NCBI RefSeq assembly: GCF_001638985.1
Contig: NW_017265134.1
Coordinates: 2,137,732 to 2,201,731 of the forward strand
Direction: 5' to 3'
Source of the DNA: Phycomyces blakesleeanus NRRL 1555(-)
Taxonomy: Eukaryota; Mucoromycota; Mucoromycetes; Mucorales; Phycomycetaceae
Length of the DNA stretch: 64,000 nt
The notes under the pieces are model-generated. The model was given only the letters and a program-made list of their open reading frames with translations, was not told the origin of the DNA and ran no database searches. Below are positions 42,666 to 54,887 of this stretch, one piece after another. The position numbers and the translations under genes were made by a program. How positions within the stretch are numbered: position 1 is the stretch's first letter; each line of letters opens with the position of its first letter.

Positions 42666-45600
42666 TATAATCTTTTCCCTTTTTTTTTTTTTTTTTGATA
42701 AATTATGTGTGTGAGAAGTGAAAAGTAAGAAATCTGTATTTTAGCAGCCGATCAGAATGAATTAGCTCAATAACCGAAATCAATCAAAAGATCGAAAAGA
42801 AAAATTAACAATAGTATAGCATATATGGATAAATGTATGTGCATGTAATGAGAATTGTTCGTTACTACTGCCTTTTACACAAAGCAGGGGTCCCCCTTTT
42901 TTTTTGGGGGGAGAAGGAAGAAAATAGGTAAAATGCAAAGGGAAAAAAAATAATTACTAATAAAAACACACGCCAAGGCTCATTACAAAAAGACCAGTTT
43001 GTCTAGTGAATTATTTTTTTGGGTTTGTCATTGGACAGAACTGTTTTTGGGGACTGTACTGGAGTATATAATATGCACTGTGCAATGTACAATGTGTGCG
43101 TGTGCATTGCGTGTGTGTACATATTCCAAAAGAAACAAGTATAAAATAAGCATATAATTTATCTATTAATTTTGATTTGATTGAGTTTCTGTTGTCAGAT
43201 TTTGTGTATTTTCTTTTTTTGTTGTTGTTGTTTTTGTTATCTAATTCTTCTTATTTGACAAGAAAAGATACTGTAAGTATTTTGTACAAAATACATGTAA
43301 CAATGCGGTTTGGCAGGTTTGAGAAAAAAAAATGCTTAATTTACTATTTGGAATACTCGATCATTTTTTTCTTATTAATAACCTTTTAGTCTATATTTCA
43401 AATGACCAGAAGAAATAGAAACGAAATAATCAATCTGTAACAGTCATTTGGATACAAGAATATGTATTATCTTTTTTTTTTCTAATTGCATTTTGCATGT
43501 TGCATATTGGCGTAGTCTAAGGGACTATGTTTCAATCAGAAAATGCAGAATAAAAGATAAATAAACAAAATTTCTTTAAGAAAATTTTCAAGACAAAGAC
43601 AAGAGATACATAAATCATTAGTACATAAGATTATCTTTTACTGGTCTATAATCTATATGTGCATTAAAAAAATACTGTGCCTCCAAGTTTCAGATATCCA
43701 AACTGCAGGCAACAAAGGGGGTTTCTCCTTGTTGTTTTTGTTTTGCTTTGCTTTGCTTTGGTTTGTTAAGAGGCACAGTAAATTAAGTTAAATTAAAGCA
43801 AAGTAGAGTGGAGTAAAGTGAACCTGTGTAATTTGAGATTGAAGATTCTTATTCTTTAGAGAACATCAGAAGAACAAGAAAAGAAAGAAAAATTACAAAG
43901 CTACACAGACAGAACATGGAAAATGCATCTAAAATACTACGTGTCCCGCAGTAACAAAGACTAGTAACAATCTATAATACAATAATAAATATATATATAT
44001 ATATATAAAAGGTGATTTTAACAAGAACGGTCTATTTGTGGGAAAATGGAACTGACGTACGGTTACTTTGTGTATTAGTCTAACGTATCAATTCTCGTGC
44101 ATTAGTGTAATAATAAAAAGGACAGGTTATTCATTCAAGGTTTATTTTATTTTATTTTATTTTATTTATATATAATATACATCTACACATTAGTAATATT
44201 GATATTTATTTTATTGCTCCTGGTCTGATTACCTATCTCGCCGTACACAGCTGGGGTAATCGTGACACTTTTGATCATCAATATTTATGATTGTGATTAC
44301 AATCATTACTGTGTGAACGGTCCAGACATACAGACCAATAGACCAATATACAAAGAAGTATGTATACCTGCCTTCTTGGCAAAACAGTAATATTATCTCA
44401 GACACCTTAATTATTATTACTCAGTATGAAATAGGTGGGCATAATTGGTATCCTGTTGACAAATGACGCTCTTTAGGACTATTATTATCGTTACCTTTGT
44501 ACCTACTGAGATTAATTCTATCTATAGTGGTAATGGCATCAATATTATGATTATTTTATTTAAAAAAAAAGGATAAATGAATATCATTACCACTGTAGTT
44601 TCCATTATCATTGCCATGATCAATATGAATATGAATATGAATGTCAATGTCAATTTCAATTTCAATACCAAAAAAAAAAACAAAAGGCATTGGAGTTAAT
44701 TCAAGAAATGATGCTTTTTATAGTTGTCCCACCATTTTTTTTTCTCTTTTTTCTTTTATTGGAAAGTTGAACGCCCGGAAATAGGTCACTTTTTATTTTT
44801 ATTTTGTAAGTGTGTGTGTGTCTTTATCTTATTTTCTTGGGGGGAGAGAGGAGTGGAAGGGAGGGGTTTTGATTTGACTTTGTACGATGATGTTACAACA
44901 AAATAATATTAATAATAATGATAATGATAATGATAATAGCGATCAATTGAATGGAGAGTTAGATTTAAAAAGAAGAAGATGAAAGGGGCCTGGAACGTTT
45001 TAAAGAGCCCTTTAGCTTACACTTAATTTTGATCCAAACGATACATGCAAATGAAGATCACCAAGACCTACCACAAGTTGTCATCAGGAGCAGAAAGCAC
45101 AAAGTATATATATATATATATATACATTTATTTATACTGCTGTGTATATAAATAAATAAATGGATGAGTGATTAAGTTACTATAATCGAATTTCTATAAT
45201 CACACTCTATAATAAATAAGGTATTACAGTGTGGAAAAGCCACACCTTATTACTATAATTTCTAAAAACAGAAAGTGCTTAACAAATTTTGATCTATATA
45301 GTAATACGATATCCTTCACAACTCAGCACCTCCCCCCCTCTTTATTTTGAATTCTAATTTGGACAAAATCTGATATACTTTCTCTCAGATGGTGATAAGA
45401 GTGAGCACAATTTAATGACTTAAATTTCTACAATAACTTTTTAATTTTTTTTTAAGAAAAAAAAAAACTATTGACAATTCAAGCGAGAAAATGGGCAAGA
45501 GAAATAGTAGCAAGTAGCAAGTAACAGCCAAATTAATTACAACGACAAAAAGCAAAAATAAGTTTTTAACTATCAAAATGCCAATTTCACCATCCACTAT

Positions 45601-48600
45601 CCAAATAATTTGTTCGAACTGTCATGATTTTGTCGTATATTTCGGAAAAAGGATCTACTGAAATGAAAGAAAAATAAGTAAATATTATCACCGGACAACT
45701 TCATGAGTTCTTCCCTAAAATAGCGTAAAAAAGAAAACCTGATGTGTATGGTCTTGTATTAAGTTGAAGTAGATGATATAGGTAACCAGACGAACTGTTC
45801 TGCAGTAGTCCTAATAACACTGTAAAGTCACATGAAATACATTAAATAATATTGCGAATTATGGAGTTGGAAGAGACATGGAATAAAAAGTAAAGGAATG
45901 CAACAGTCGACTTGTTCCAACCTAGTTTGAAGGGATTGACACTTGACTAGTTCTTTCCATATAAAATTAAATTTTAAATAATTACAAGTCTTTTCTAAAA
46001 TAAAGAGAATAGCAACCTGTATAGCTAAATAATCATGAATAAGATTCTGGTAGAGCAATACATGTATATTTTATAACCGTCTGAGAGAAAGTATAACAGA
46101 ATTAGTCCAAATTTGGTCAAGTAAGAGTCTGTAAAAGAAATATCCAAATTTGTACTTAAAGTAACATAGCTTATTATGGAAGATAATCGGAGACTCAAAT
46201 CAAAGTGTCTTTTTTTTATTTTCAGTGTTCTCGAACAAAGAAAATCAATGTTCTCGGTCCCTGTACAACAAGAGGAGGATGTATAGAAATAAGAATAAAG
46301 GTCTGTACATGACGCAGCAAGTGATCGACCGACTTACACGGCAGATACTAATTGTCCACAGACAATGGATAAATGTTATGCTCTATACATTTTGTATTTA
46401 TAGAAAATATAGATAAAATAAAATGAATCATTGGTAACCACGGCAACCATAATATTTTTGGCTTCATCTTATTTTTTGGCATATCATTCTCTTAGTCTTA
46501 TGTCGTATTTCTGTTTGTTTATTTGTTTATTTGCGTATTTACAAAATCTGACAAAAAAATACTTTAGATTGCTCTAGTTTTCTACTGATAGTGTTACCTG
46601 TGTTTCCAAGTTACCGTTCAGAAAATAACAACAACAAAAGAAAAGGAAAAGAATTAGATCGGGTTCTGATCCGTTCGGGCCGTTTTATTATGTGTTATAT
46701 ATATATATATATATAAGAGAGAGAGAGAGAGAGAGAGACCTTGTACACTAAGTATGACACAAGAAGAATAAAAATAAGAATGGTAGGAATCAAAAAAATA
46801 ATAAAATCATCATTTTCATTGTGTTTGTGCGAACGGCTTGATGAATTCCGACCGAGAACATATGAGCACATTTATTTCACTTGTGTATTTTAAAGAAGTA
46901 CAGATATACATACATAGATATATCTAAAATTTACTGGGATAATTTTAGCAGCAAGAGTCTTAAGCTATTAACAATTTTCTTTATATATATATATATTTAA
47001 AGAAATGTCAACTGGAATTGTATAAACATATTTGCACATAATTTAAACATTTTTTTTTAAAAAATATATATATAAATAGAATAAAAACGTTGTGTTTTAA
47101 AAATAAATAATAAATAAGAGAATAAAAGAATAAAAAGCATATCATTAAAGAGCATTATCAAGAAAGTCTTTAAGTGAAGGTGACAGGTGTCAATGCCATC
47201 GAACGTTTTTTTTTCTTATTTATTTATTAAGTCCTTTTAATTGGTCCCAAATTCAACTGCGTACACGTGCGTGTTGAGTGTGTGCTATTGATAGAACACA
47301 TTTGTGTCAAAATTTATTTAATTTATTTATATATGTGATTTTAAAGGAAGCAAGAATAAAATAAAAGCAAAAATCCAAAGTGAGACCAGATCATGTGAGG
47401 ATCCGAAGTTGTGGAAGAGATTTTCTCTTGTATGTATATATATATATATATATATGGCAAGCGATACTCTAAAGAAGTATATCCAAATAAGGAAATAAAA
47501 AGTATCAAGCCAAAGGAATAAAATAAAAATAAAAAATTATAAGCATTTTATACAAAGTGTAATGAAGGCAAAGAAAAGTAAAGTAAAATATAGTAAAGAA
47601 ATAAAATAAATAAATAAAAAAAGATCGACCTTTTGGTGGTTCAAGCGAGCTTTACTTAAACAGCTTTGGATCTGTGTGACATTACGGCTGTTTACATTCT
47701 ATATCTAAAGATAAAATATATATAAAAGAAAGAACAAAGATAGCACGCATGGTTCAAATTGGAATAGACTCCTTTGTTTTCCCCCCTCTTTATCTTTGAG
47801 TAATACATATATGTACTTTTATACAAGAGGCTTTTGATTGCTTTGGATCTCTTATATATATATATACACTCTTATTTCTTTATTTCTATTAAAAAAATAA
47901 TACGAACCTTGTGTTTAGTGTGTGATACGATTAAAGCATTTGAGTGCCACTTTCTTTATATTCTGTTTCTCTTGTTACACCCTAAAGCACTTTATTAACT
48001 ATATGCTTTTATGATCAATTGGTCGAATTGATTGGTTAATTGTAGGTGAGTTAGTTTGTGAGTTCGTGAATTAATAATTGATTGACAAGTAGTAAATCTA
48101 TTCTTTAGAATAAAATAGATGATATTCTATATAATTTCCACAAGGTCACAAGATTGTGATGTGTTCATGTAGAATCAGACATAAGGCACTAAAAAGAAAG
48201 CACTATAGAGATATTTTGAACTCTGCAGTATATAAGCTGGAATTACAATAGATGTACTTTCAATAATTATAATCATATTCTTTTTTTTTGTGGATGCCAA
48301 CGATATGATTTTTATTGGATGAATGAAAACGAGAAATATATATATATATGCTGTAGTGAAAAAGAAAAAGAAATGTGGAAAGTGAGATTTGCTGTACATG
48401 TCAATGATAAGATGAAAGAAACAAAAGAAACAAAAGAAGACGGAAGGGCTCTGAAGGGCTGTACATATCTAAGAAATAATGATAATAATAATAATAATAA
48501 TAATGGTATGATACAATGAAATGAGGCTCATAAAAGATATATAGAAACATAAAAGAAAACCATGAACTAAGTAAGATATAGAATAAATAAAGAGAGAGAG

Positions 48601-48802
48601 AGGCATAGATAAAATAAAAATAAATTAAATAAATAAATAGAGAAAAGGCTATAGACAAGATATAAAATAAAGCAATGAAATATACATAAGAGAGATGGAG
48701 TGGAAAACAGAATACGGAGCATAGGTGTATAAAGAAATGATAAGAGAAGAGAAGGGAGAGTGTTTAAAGAAGTAAAGAATGAAGAGTATATAGAAAGAGA
48801 TT
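42666..48802. other. 6.1-kb gene-poor stretch
   Basis: The longest stretch without a recognised gene. It is AT-rich with many (TA)n, (TTTTA)n and A/T runs. An inverted C5-T9-G6 tract lies near 42891-42912. Short unsupported ORFs include 44724-44906, 46225-46416 and 48319-48519 on the plus strand. A chain of coding-like segments on the minus strand at 46208-45587 is described under findings. No tRNA-like cloverleaf was recognised. Confidence 0.4.
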
Positions 48803-49990
48803 TTAGACCCGAAGGTTGCTCATTTCAGTGAGGAGAGAGTCTTGGGTGGGTGATTTCTGAGAGAGGACGGGTGAGATGGGTGGTGACCAGGTGTTCCAGG
48901 GAATTGAAGGTCGATGGGTGCGAGGTGTAGATGGTGGAGAAGGTGGGAAGGAATCAAGTTCCTGAATTTGGTGGACAGGCTGAACGATCCGAAGACTTGG
49001 ACGAATGCGGCGAGAAGCCGAAGCAGCCGAGGCAGCCAAGGCGGCCTGTTCGTAGCGCTCACTCTCCGGCGTGCGTGTAAAGTATCGGCAGCGAGCAATG
49101 CGTTCTCTAAGTTCGTCTAATTCAATTCGTCGGATAGGATCGACACACAGGGTGCGTTTGAGAATAGTGTGGAGTTCTTTGGAAATGGGTAGGATTTTGA
49201 ACAGAAGATCTGGATCGGACATGTATGCTTTAAAGGTCTCATCCTTGAGAGATGCCTGTCGCCATGGGTTGCGACCTGCTGCAAGGTTGATGAGGACAAT
49301 ACCGAGTGACCAGATATCATTTGGAGCAGATGCATATCCTACTCTGTGTGCAGGGTGAGCAAGATCTCCTTGGCATTCTGATAAAAAAAATATTAGTTGT
49401 TATATTCAAAGCATTTGATGTTTCTCTAATGTACCTGGTGAAAAGTAGAAACCACTCCCGCAGCCGTAATCCTTTGAGATTGGGTCAGTGGTCGCTAGTC
49501 CAAAGTCAGCCAACTTGAGGGTGTGTCCGCCATCGAAAACGAGGATGTTTTCTGGTTTGAGGTCCCGATGGTAAACGTGATTGTCGTGGCAGTAAGTAAC
49601 GGCATCAATGAGCTGTAGGAACACTTTGCGTATGATGTCGTGGTTTCCAAAGTATACATCCTTGTCTGCAATGGACGAGAACAAATCGCCCTCAGGGCCG
49701 TACTCCATCACAACATGGATCCACCCCGGCTGGCGAATGACGTGCTTGAGGCCGATGATGTGAGGGTGAGCTGAGAGACGACTGTGGAGACTGATTTCTG
49801 TGCGCTGGAAGTTGCGCTGGCGAAGGTCGAGTCCAGTTTGGGGGAGTGACTTTATGGCGTACAGTCGAGATGTTTCCAAGTGACGTCCAAGGTAGACCTG
49901 GCCATATCCTCCCATCCCAAGTACATCGACAATCTCTAGGTTGTGTATAATTGTGCCTTTTGCTAGTGCTGCTTGGCTAAGTCCCGTCAT
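48803..49990 (-). CDS. Ser/Thr protein kinase, Ran1/Ksp1/Sks1-like
   Basis: Two exons (49990-49435, 49377-48803) give 376 residues. All kinase landmarks are present: glycine loop 'LGMGGYGQVYLG', Lys in 'YAIKSL', Glu in 'QRTEISLHSRL', 'VYHRDLKPENILV', 'LADFGLAT' and an APE variant 'FSPECQGD'. The C-lobe 'NDIWSLGIVLINLAAGRNPW' with 'ETFKAYMSDPDLLFKILPIS' is the pattern of the Ran1/Pat1-Ksp1-Sks1 group of fungal kinases, which act in nutrient, mating/meiosis and filamentation control. A ~75-residue Pro/Ser tail follows. The gene faces away from the antiporter gene. Group placement is inferred from the C-lobe words. Confidence 0.92.
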
Positions 49991-50627
49991 GATAGCTGAG
50001 AGTAATAAAGACAGGAAAACATTTCAAACTCTCAATTTATAAACATCACTGCGCAGATAAATAAAATAAAATACAAAATATAAAAAGAGTCTAGATTAAG
50101 CAAAAGCCCTATTTAGAAAATCACACACACACACACTTACAGGAGTTTATATATTTTAGGGGGGGGGGGCGTACAGACAGGATAGACCTTGGGGGGACTA
50201 ATAGGAGGAGGAAGAAGTCCATGGATGTGTGTGTGTATTGAATGGAGAGAAGGGGGGGAGTTAAAAATAATATATATGTATATAAAAAAAAAGAGGGGGG
50301 AGAAGGCTAACAAAAATTTATTGGGGGAGTAGTTAATATATATATATATATATACATATATATAAATTCTCTTTACAATTTTGGGATGTTCTTTTATCCT
50401 AAAAAAGGAATATGAATTACAGCAATTTTGTATGTTAATCAATCTATCCATCAATCAATCTGCCTGCCTCTCTTGTACACTCACTTTCTACGCCTTGTGC
50501 TAATTTTGTTGTTTTTTGATCTTGCATTTTATTTTTGAAAAAATAATAATAATATTCTTGTCATTCTTGGTTGCTTGAATTTAATTTATTCTATTCATTT
50601 CTGTCTGTCGGTTAAAGAAGCCCAAAT
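49991..50627. promoter_or_regulatory. Divergent promoter between kinase and antiporter
   Basis: 637 bp with a G9 run near 50160, other G-runs, (TA)n near 50336-50364 and imperfect (ATCA/ATCT)n repeats near 50436-50462. No specific site identified. Confidence 0.4.
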
Positions 50628-53008
50628 ATGCGCCTTGTCATTATATTTCTAATGACCATTAGCTGGGTGTGGTGTATTTCTGCTCAGGTAAAACACCAAA
50701 AAAAAAAGATCCGCCTTCAACATGGAATCCTAAATCCTGAATTTGATCCTAAATGTAATTCACAGACTCCAGTTCTTGATTCCAGCCAGATCCACACCAT
50801 TCTTGAACAGGGAAAACGACATCGACACCGGCTACAATTACAAAAAACACAACTTTTTAATAATTATGAGACATTCCATAACGAGAAAGATGCTCTTCTT
50901 CTTCGCCTTGTGAATGTAAAATTAGAAGATCTAGAGGCATTTGAAAGCTTGGTATTCGGAATGATGAAGATCTATGCCAATACGGTCGACAAGTCCAATC
51001 GGCTGGCAAAGTATGACTTCCGCTCTCCGGCCCTCAAGCTTGCTTATGAATTCGAGCACGCGATCAAGGAATCCCATCTTCAGCTTCAAAAGGATCCTGC
51101 CGATGATCTCGGTCATGAACAACCCTCAGAACACTTTGAGGATGCTCACAAGGCATATGCACCCCACCATTCCCACAGCCCGGGTGACGCGGAGGACTCG
51201 AGTGACACGATGAACCAGCTGTTGCATGGAATGCTGCAAGAGGTGCGTGAGAACGCGGATCACCTTGAGCAGGGCATGCACCAGAACAATCCTGCCTTGG
51301 GATCTGACCAGGCTGGATCTATCGAGACTGTCAGAAAACTCAGGGACACCACGCAAGGCAAAAAGGATGACGAGAATGTCGCCACTCTCATCGATCAAGA
51401 CAACAACGAATACATCATGACAAGACCCTTTGATACGACTGTAATTTACGAAGGTACCTTAGTTGCGATTTGAGAGGCGCAAGGAGGCTGATCGTAAGGA
51501 GGGGGGGACGGATAGATATGCAACTACTGCATGATCTCATTTTGATCATTGTCATCTCCTTTGCATTCGGATGGCTCTTTTCTGCAATCGGTTTGCCTGG
51601 TAAGTATTAAGAATAAGAACTATATGAACAACGAACAACGAACACTGAATCAACTCTTTGCATTTAAAAACACAAAGCATTTTTTGGCTATATCTTGGCT
51701 GGAATAATCTCTGGGCCATCCGGGTACAATCTCATCAAGGTACATACATACAAAGATATGCATATTTGAAGTCGTGCTTTATTCACTTGTTCAATTGTTT
51801 TTTTTTCTGTCTTGACAAATAATAACGATAATGATAATGGCATCTTGCAATTATTAGGAGCTCATCCAGACAGAAACATTAGCCCAGCTGGGCGTTGTTC
51901 TAATTCTTTTTGTTCTTGGTCTCGAGTTCTCTCTTGACAAGATCAAAGCCATGTGGAGGCTTACATTGAGTGGGGCTGTCTGTATTCTTTTTGTCACCGT
52001 CATTTTTTTTGTTGGTTTAGGTGTTGTTTTGGGCACGACTCTCAAGGAAGCTGTATTTATGGGTGCCTGTGTGAGTCTGAGTTCAACTGCTGTGGTCGTG
52101 AGATGCATTCGTCTGGATCAACTTGAACATCTCTACGGACTGTTGGTAATGCAGGATGTACTTCTTGGGTTTATGTTGGTGAGTCAAATATTCTACTTAT
52201 TTGATCATAAACCGCAATGTAACTTGTGATTTTGTGAATATAGGCTATTCTGCCTGCACTGGCTAAGTCCGGAATACAGATTGCGATTGCGATTTTCAAG
52301 ACTTTTGTGTCGTTTGCTGTGTTCGGTCTGGTTTGTTTTGCAGTTGTGCGGTTATTGCCAGCATTACCAACCACATTCCGTGCCTTATTTCCAAAGCGAC
52401 AGATACCTCACAGCCATGAGCTGACCATGCTAGGCGTCATCACCCTCTGCATGATTATGCTCCTCATTTCAGAACACCTCGGTCTGGGTATAGAAATCGG
52501 CTGTTTTGCAGCAGGCGTGATTATCAGAACCCGCAAACATCTTTTTGAGGCGTCGATTGGCTTGGTAGAACCGATCCGGGATTTCTTTGCCTGTCTTTTC
52601 TTTGCCTCAATTGGCCTACACATCTATCCTAGCTTCCTGGCCTCCGAGGCTGTCTTGCTGCTGACTCTTGCGGCGGCTGTGATTGGATTCAAGTACATCG
52701 TGACATCCGTGATTCTGTTCCTATTCAAGTTTGACATCCACAAGTCATCAACGATGGCCCTTGCGCTGGCGCAAATATCTGAATTCGGCTTTGTGTTGGC
52801 GTCGCGTGCCAAACAGCTGAACATCATCACTCGGGAGGCTTACTATCTTCTCCTGGGTGTGACCGCAATCTCACTAATGGCAACACCTCTATTGTGGAAA
52901 CTGACAAATAAGACTCCACTAAATAGCACCGTACATGCCTTCCACCGAGAACCAGAAGAGTACGCCCCAGTAATTGTTTCGTTTGAGGAACCTGACAAAT
53001 TGGCCTAA
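50628..53008 (+). CDS. CPA2 cation/proton antiporter, TMCO3/KEA-like, with luminal N-terminal domain
   Basis: Five exons (50628-51453, 51516-51599, 51678-51739, 51858-52178, 52244-53008) give 685 residues. A signal peptide (residues 1-19, 'MRLVIIFLMTISWVWCISAQ') leads a ~260-residue hydrophilic, helix-rich domain with His/Asp stretches. The rest is a polytopic CPA2 transporter: 'FGWLFSAIGLP', 'GYILAGIISGPSGYNLIK', 'LGVVLILFVLGLEFSL', 'SLSSTAVVV', 'CFAAGVIIRT', 'FFACLFFASIGLHI' and 'LALAQISEFGFVLASRAK'. The order matches KefB-type exchangers, plant KEA and animal TMCO3, which swap K+ or Na+ for H+ in endomembranes. No C-terminal TrkA-N domain is present. The 62-nt first intron removes a stop codon. 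Confidence 0.92.
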
Positions 53009-54071
53009 AAATTCTATAGATTTTCGTTACATTGCATTGCATTTCTTTTTCTTTTTGTCTGTTTTTGTTTTGTTTTCTTGAATATATATATATATATAAG
53101 TATATATTATATATTGATACTATCACCACCACAATCACTACTACTGCTAATAGAAATATATTTATGCTTATTTTTAGCTTTATCTTTAACTTTAGTTTTT
53201 GTATTTATTTATTTATTCTGTAAACTAATAGATTATCAGGTAGAATAAATAAGTAAATAGAAGTGGGAGTAATGACAAGCAAGTAATTTACCATCAAAGA
53301 CGCGTGAGACAAGCGTGGGCGCAATTTCCTTTTTTTTTAAAAATAAATAAATAAAGAGGCGTAAATTTCATATAATATGACATGCAGAAAGAGGGCACTA
53401 GGAGGAAGGATAAAAACACGAAATAAAGGAGATAAAATGAAGATAAAAATAAGAGTGAACTTCTTTGATAGTAAACTTCTCTTTGGGCAGTCTGTGCAGT
53501 CCAAAAATAAGATCTGTGAAGATTTGAAAGGTGGAGGAGTAAGAGGGAGGGAGGAGTAAGAGGGAGGGAGGAGTAAGAAGGAGGGAGGAGTAAGAGGGGA
53601 TATAGTCGTTGAACCAAACCCAATAATAATGACAATCAAACGTCTTCAAAGGCAAGGAGAGTCTATGATACCAATGGTAATAATCAGTGATAATCCAGTT
53701 CATGTCTGGGCGCTGGAGCTAATAATAGGCAGATATCTGTAGCTACACTTGCTTGTCAAAGGATTGATAGAAAGGGGATTCAAACTTTATTTCTCCAGTA
53801 AACCCGTCAATCTATCATTTCATACGCCTTACACGCCACAGTTCACAACACAGATACAGATATAAACATAAACACATCGACAAGATAATCACCCTCTCAC
53901 AACCCCCTTCATCTTGTTTCTTATTAGGAAGAATTGGCTACCCCCCCAAAGAAAGAATAAAAGAAATCAAAGTAGCTTTTTATTTTTATTTATATCTGAC
54001 TTTTCGTGATAACTATATGGTCGATCCGGGTCTTTTCCCCTCAAGACTAAAGACATTTACACAAAAACAAA
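53009..54071. other. Spacer with tandem repeat and coding-like fragment
   Basis: Contains (TA)n near 53082-53100, the 17-bp tandem array (53533-53599) and a coding-like frame at about 53600-53860 broken by one TAG (see findings). Confidence 0.45.
53533..53599 (+). repeat. Four tandem copies of a 17-bp purine-rich unit
   Basis: Unit GGAGGAGTAAGAGGGAG repeated four times (third copy with one A for G, last copy one base short). The plus strand is pure purine except the T. The 17-bp period rotates the reading frame each unit. Confidence 0.95.
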
Positions 54072-54173
54072 ATGTGTCACGCTCCTGAAGTACAACGTGG
54101 TAAGCAAGGTCAACACGCTCTGGACTGTTTAAGGTACCTCAGCATGCCTTATACCGGAAGTAATTGGGGGTGA
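54072..54173 (+). CDS. Putative 33-residue peptide gene
   Basis: ATG in an A-rich context, 33 codons, TGA at 54171-54173. The product 'MCHAPEVQRGKQGQHALDCL' then 'RYLSMPYTGSNWG' lacks low-complexity and sits in a local patch of higher G+C (about 48%) inside AT-rich DNA. A GTAAG within (54100-54104) could instead be a splice donor, so it may be a first exon. No family recognised. Confidence 0.3.
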   Translation: MCHAPEVQRGKQGQHALDCLRYLSMPYTGSNWG

Positions 54174-54887
54174 GGCACCAAAAATACACACTCACATCCT
54201 CTCCTCTTTTTCCCTATTTCTGTTCCCCTTATTTTCTTTATCTTGTCAATAAAAGCAAATTTACCCTATGTATGTATATATCGTACAAACACCAAAATAG
54301 CACTTTCTTTAAGAGCACAGTTTTGTTAAAAAGAATTTGGCTCAAGATTATATAATAAAGTAATAAAAAGGAACTCGGATCGGCTCCATTCGGACCAATG
54401 ACACTTCTGCTTCCCTCCCCCACCTTTATTCTTTACGGGAATCACATTCAATGATAATGATAATACACGCGACTTTTTCTATTTTGTTTTGTCTTTCCGT
54501 GTACGTGTGTAGGGGATTTTATAAGTGAAATTAAGTAAAGAAAAAAAAATACACTTAATTAAAGATAAATATATCTTATATATATATGTGTGTGTGCGTG
54601 TGCGTGCGTGTTTTTATTGGGTTTCAAGGCAATGCTGATGAATGAAAATAGAACATAAAATAGAAAATAAAATAAAGTAAAATAATAGAAATAAGGGTCA
54701 TAAGAGTAAAAGTAATAGTAATAGTAGTAGTAATAGTAAGAATAAGAGTAAGAATAAAATAATATAAAAGATAATTTAATATACTGTACATGGTGGACAT
54801 TGACAAAATACAGCCAAAATGGAAGCCATTGTTGGTACTAGTACTGGTACTGGTAATGGTATTGATATAATTTTTTGCTCCCCTCAG

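Noticed and set aside
44887..44982. 31-codon ORF rich in Asn/Asp near 44.9 kb
   Set aside because: Mostly a translated (AATGAT)n repeat; no support for a gene.
48319..48519. 66-codon ORF with Lys/Glu and Asn runs
   Set aside because: It lies in the 3' flank of the kinase gene and is dominated by simple repeats; possible but unsupported.
53294..53703. Three minus-strand ORFs rich in Leu/Pro/Ser
   Set aside because: Produced by the 17-bp repeat read in three frames; no domain.
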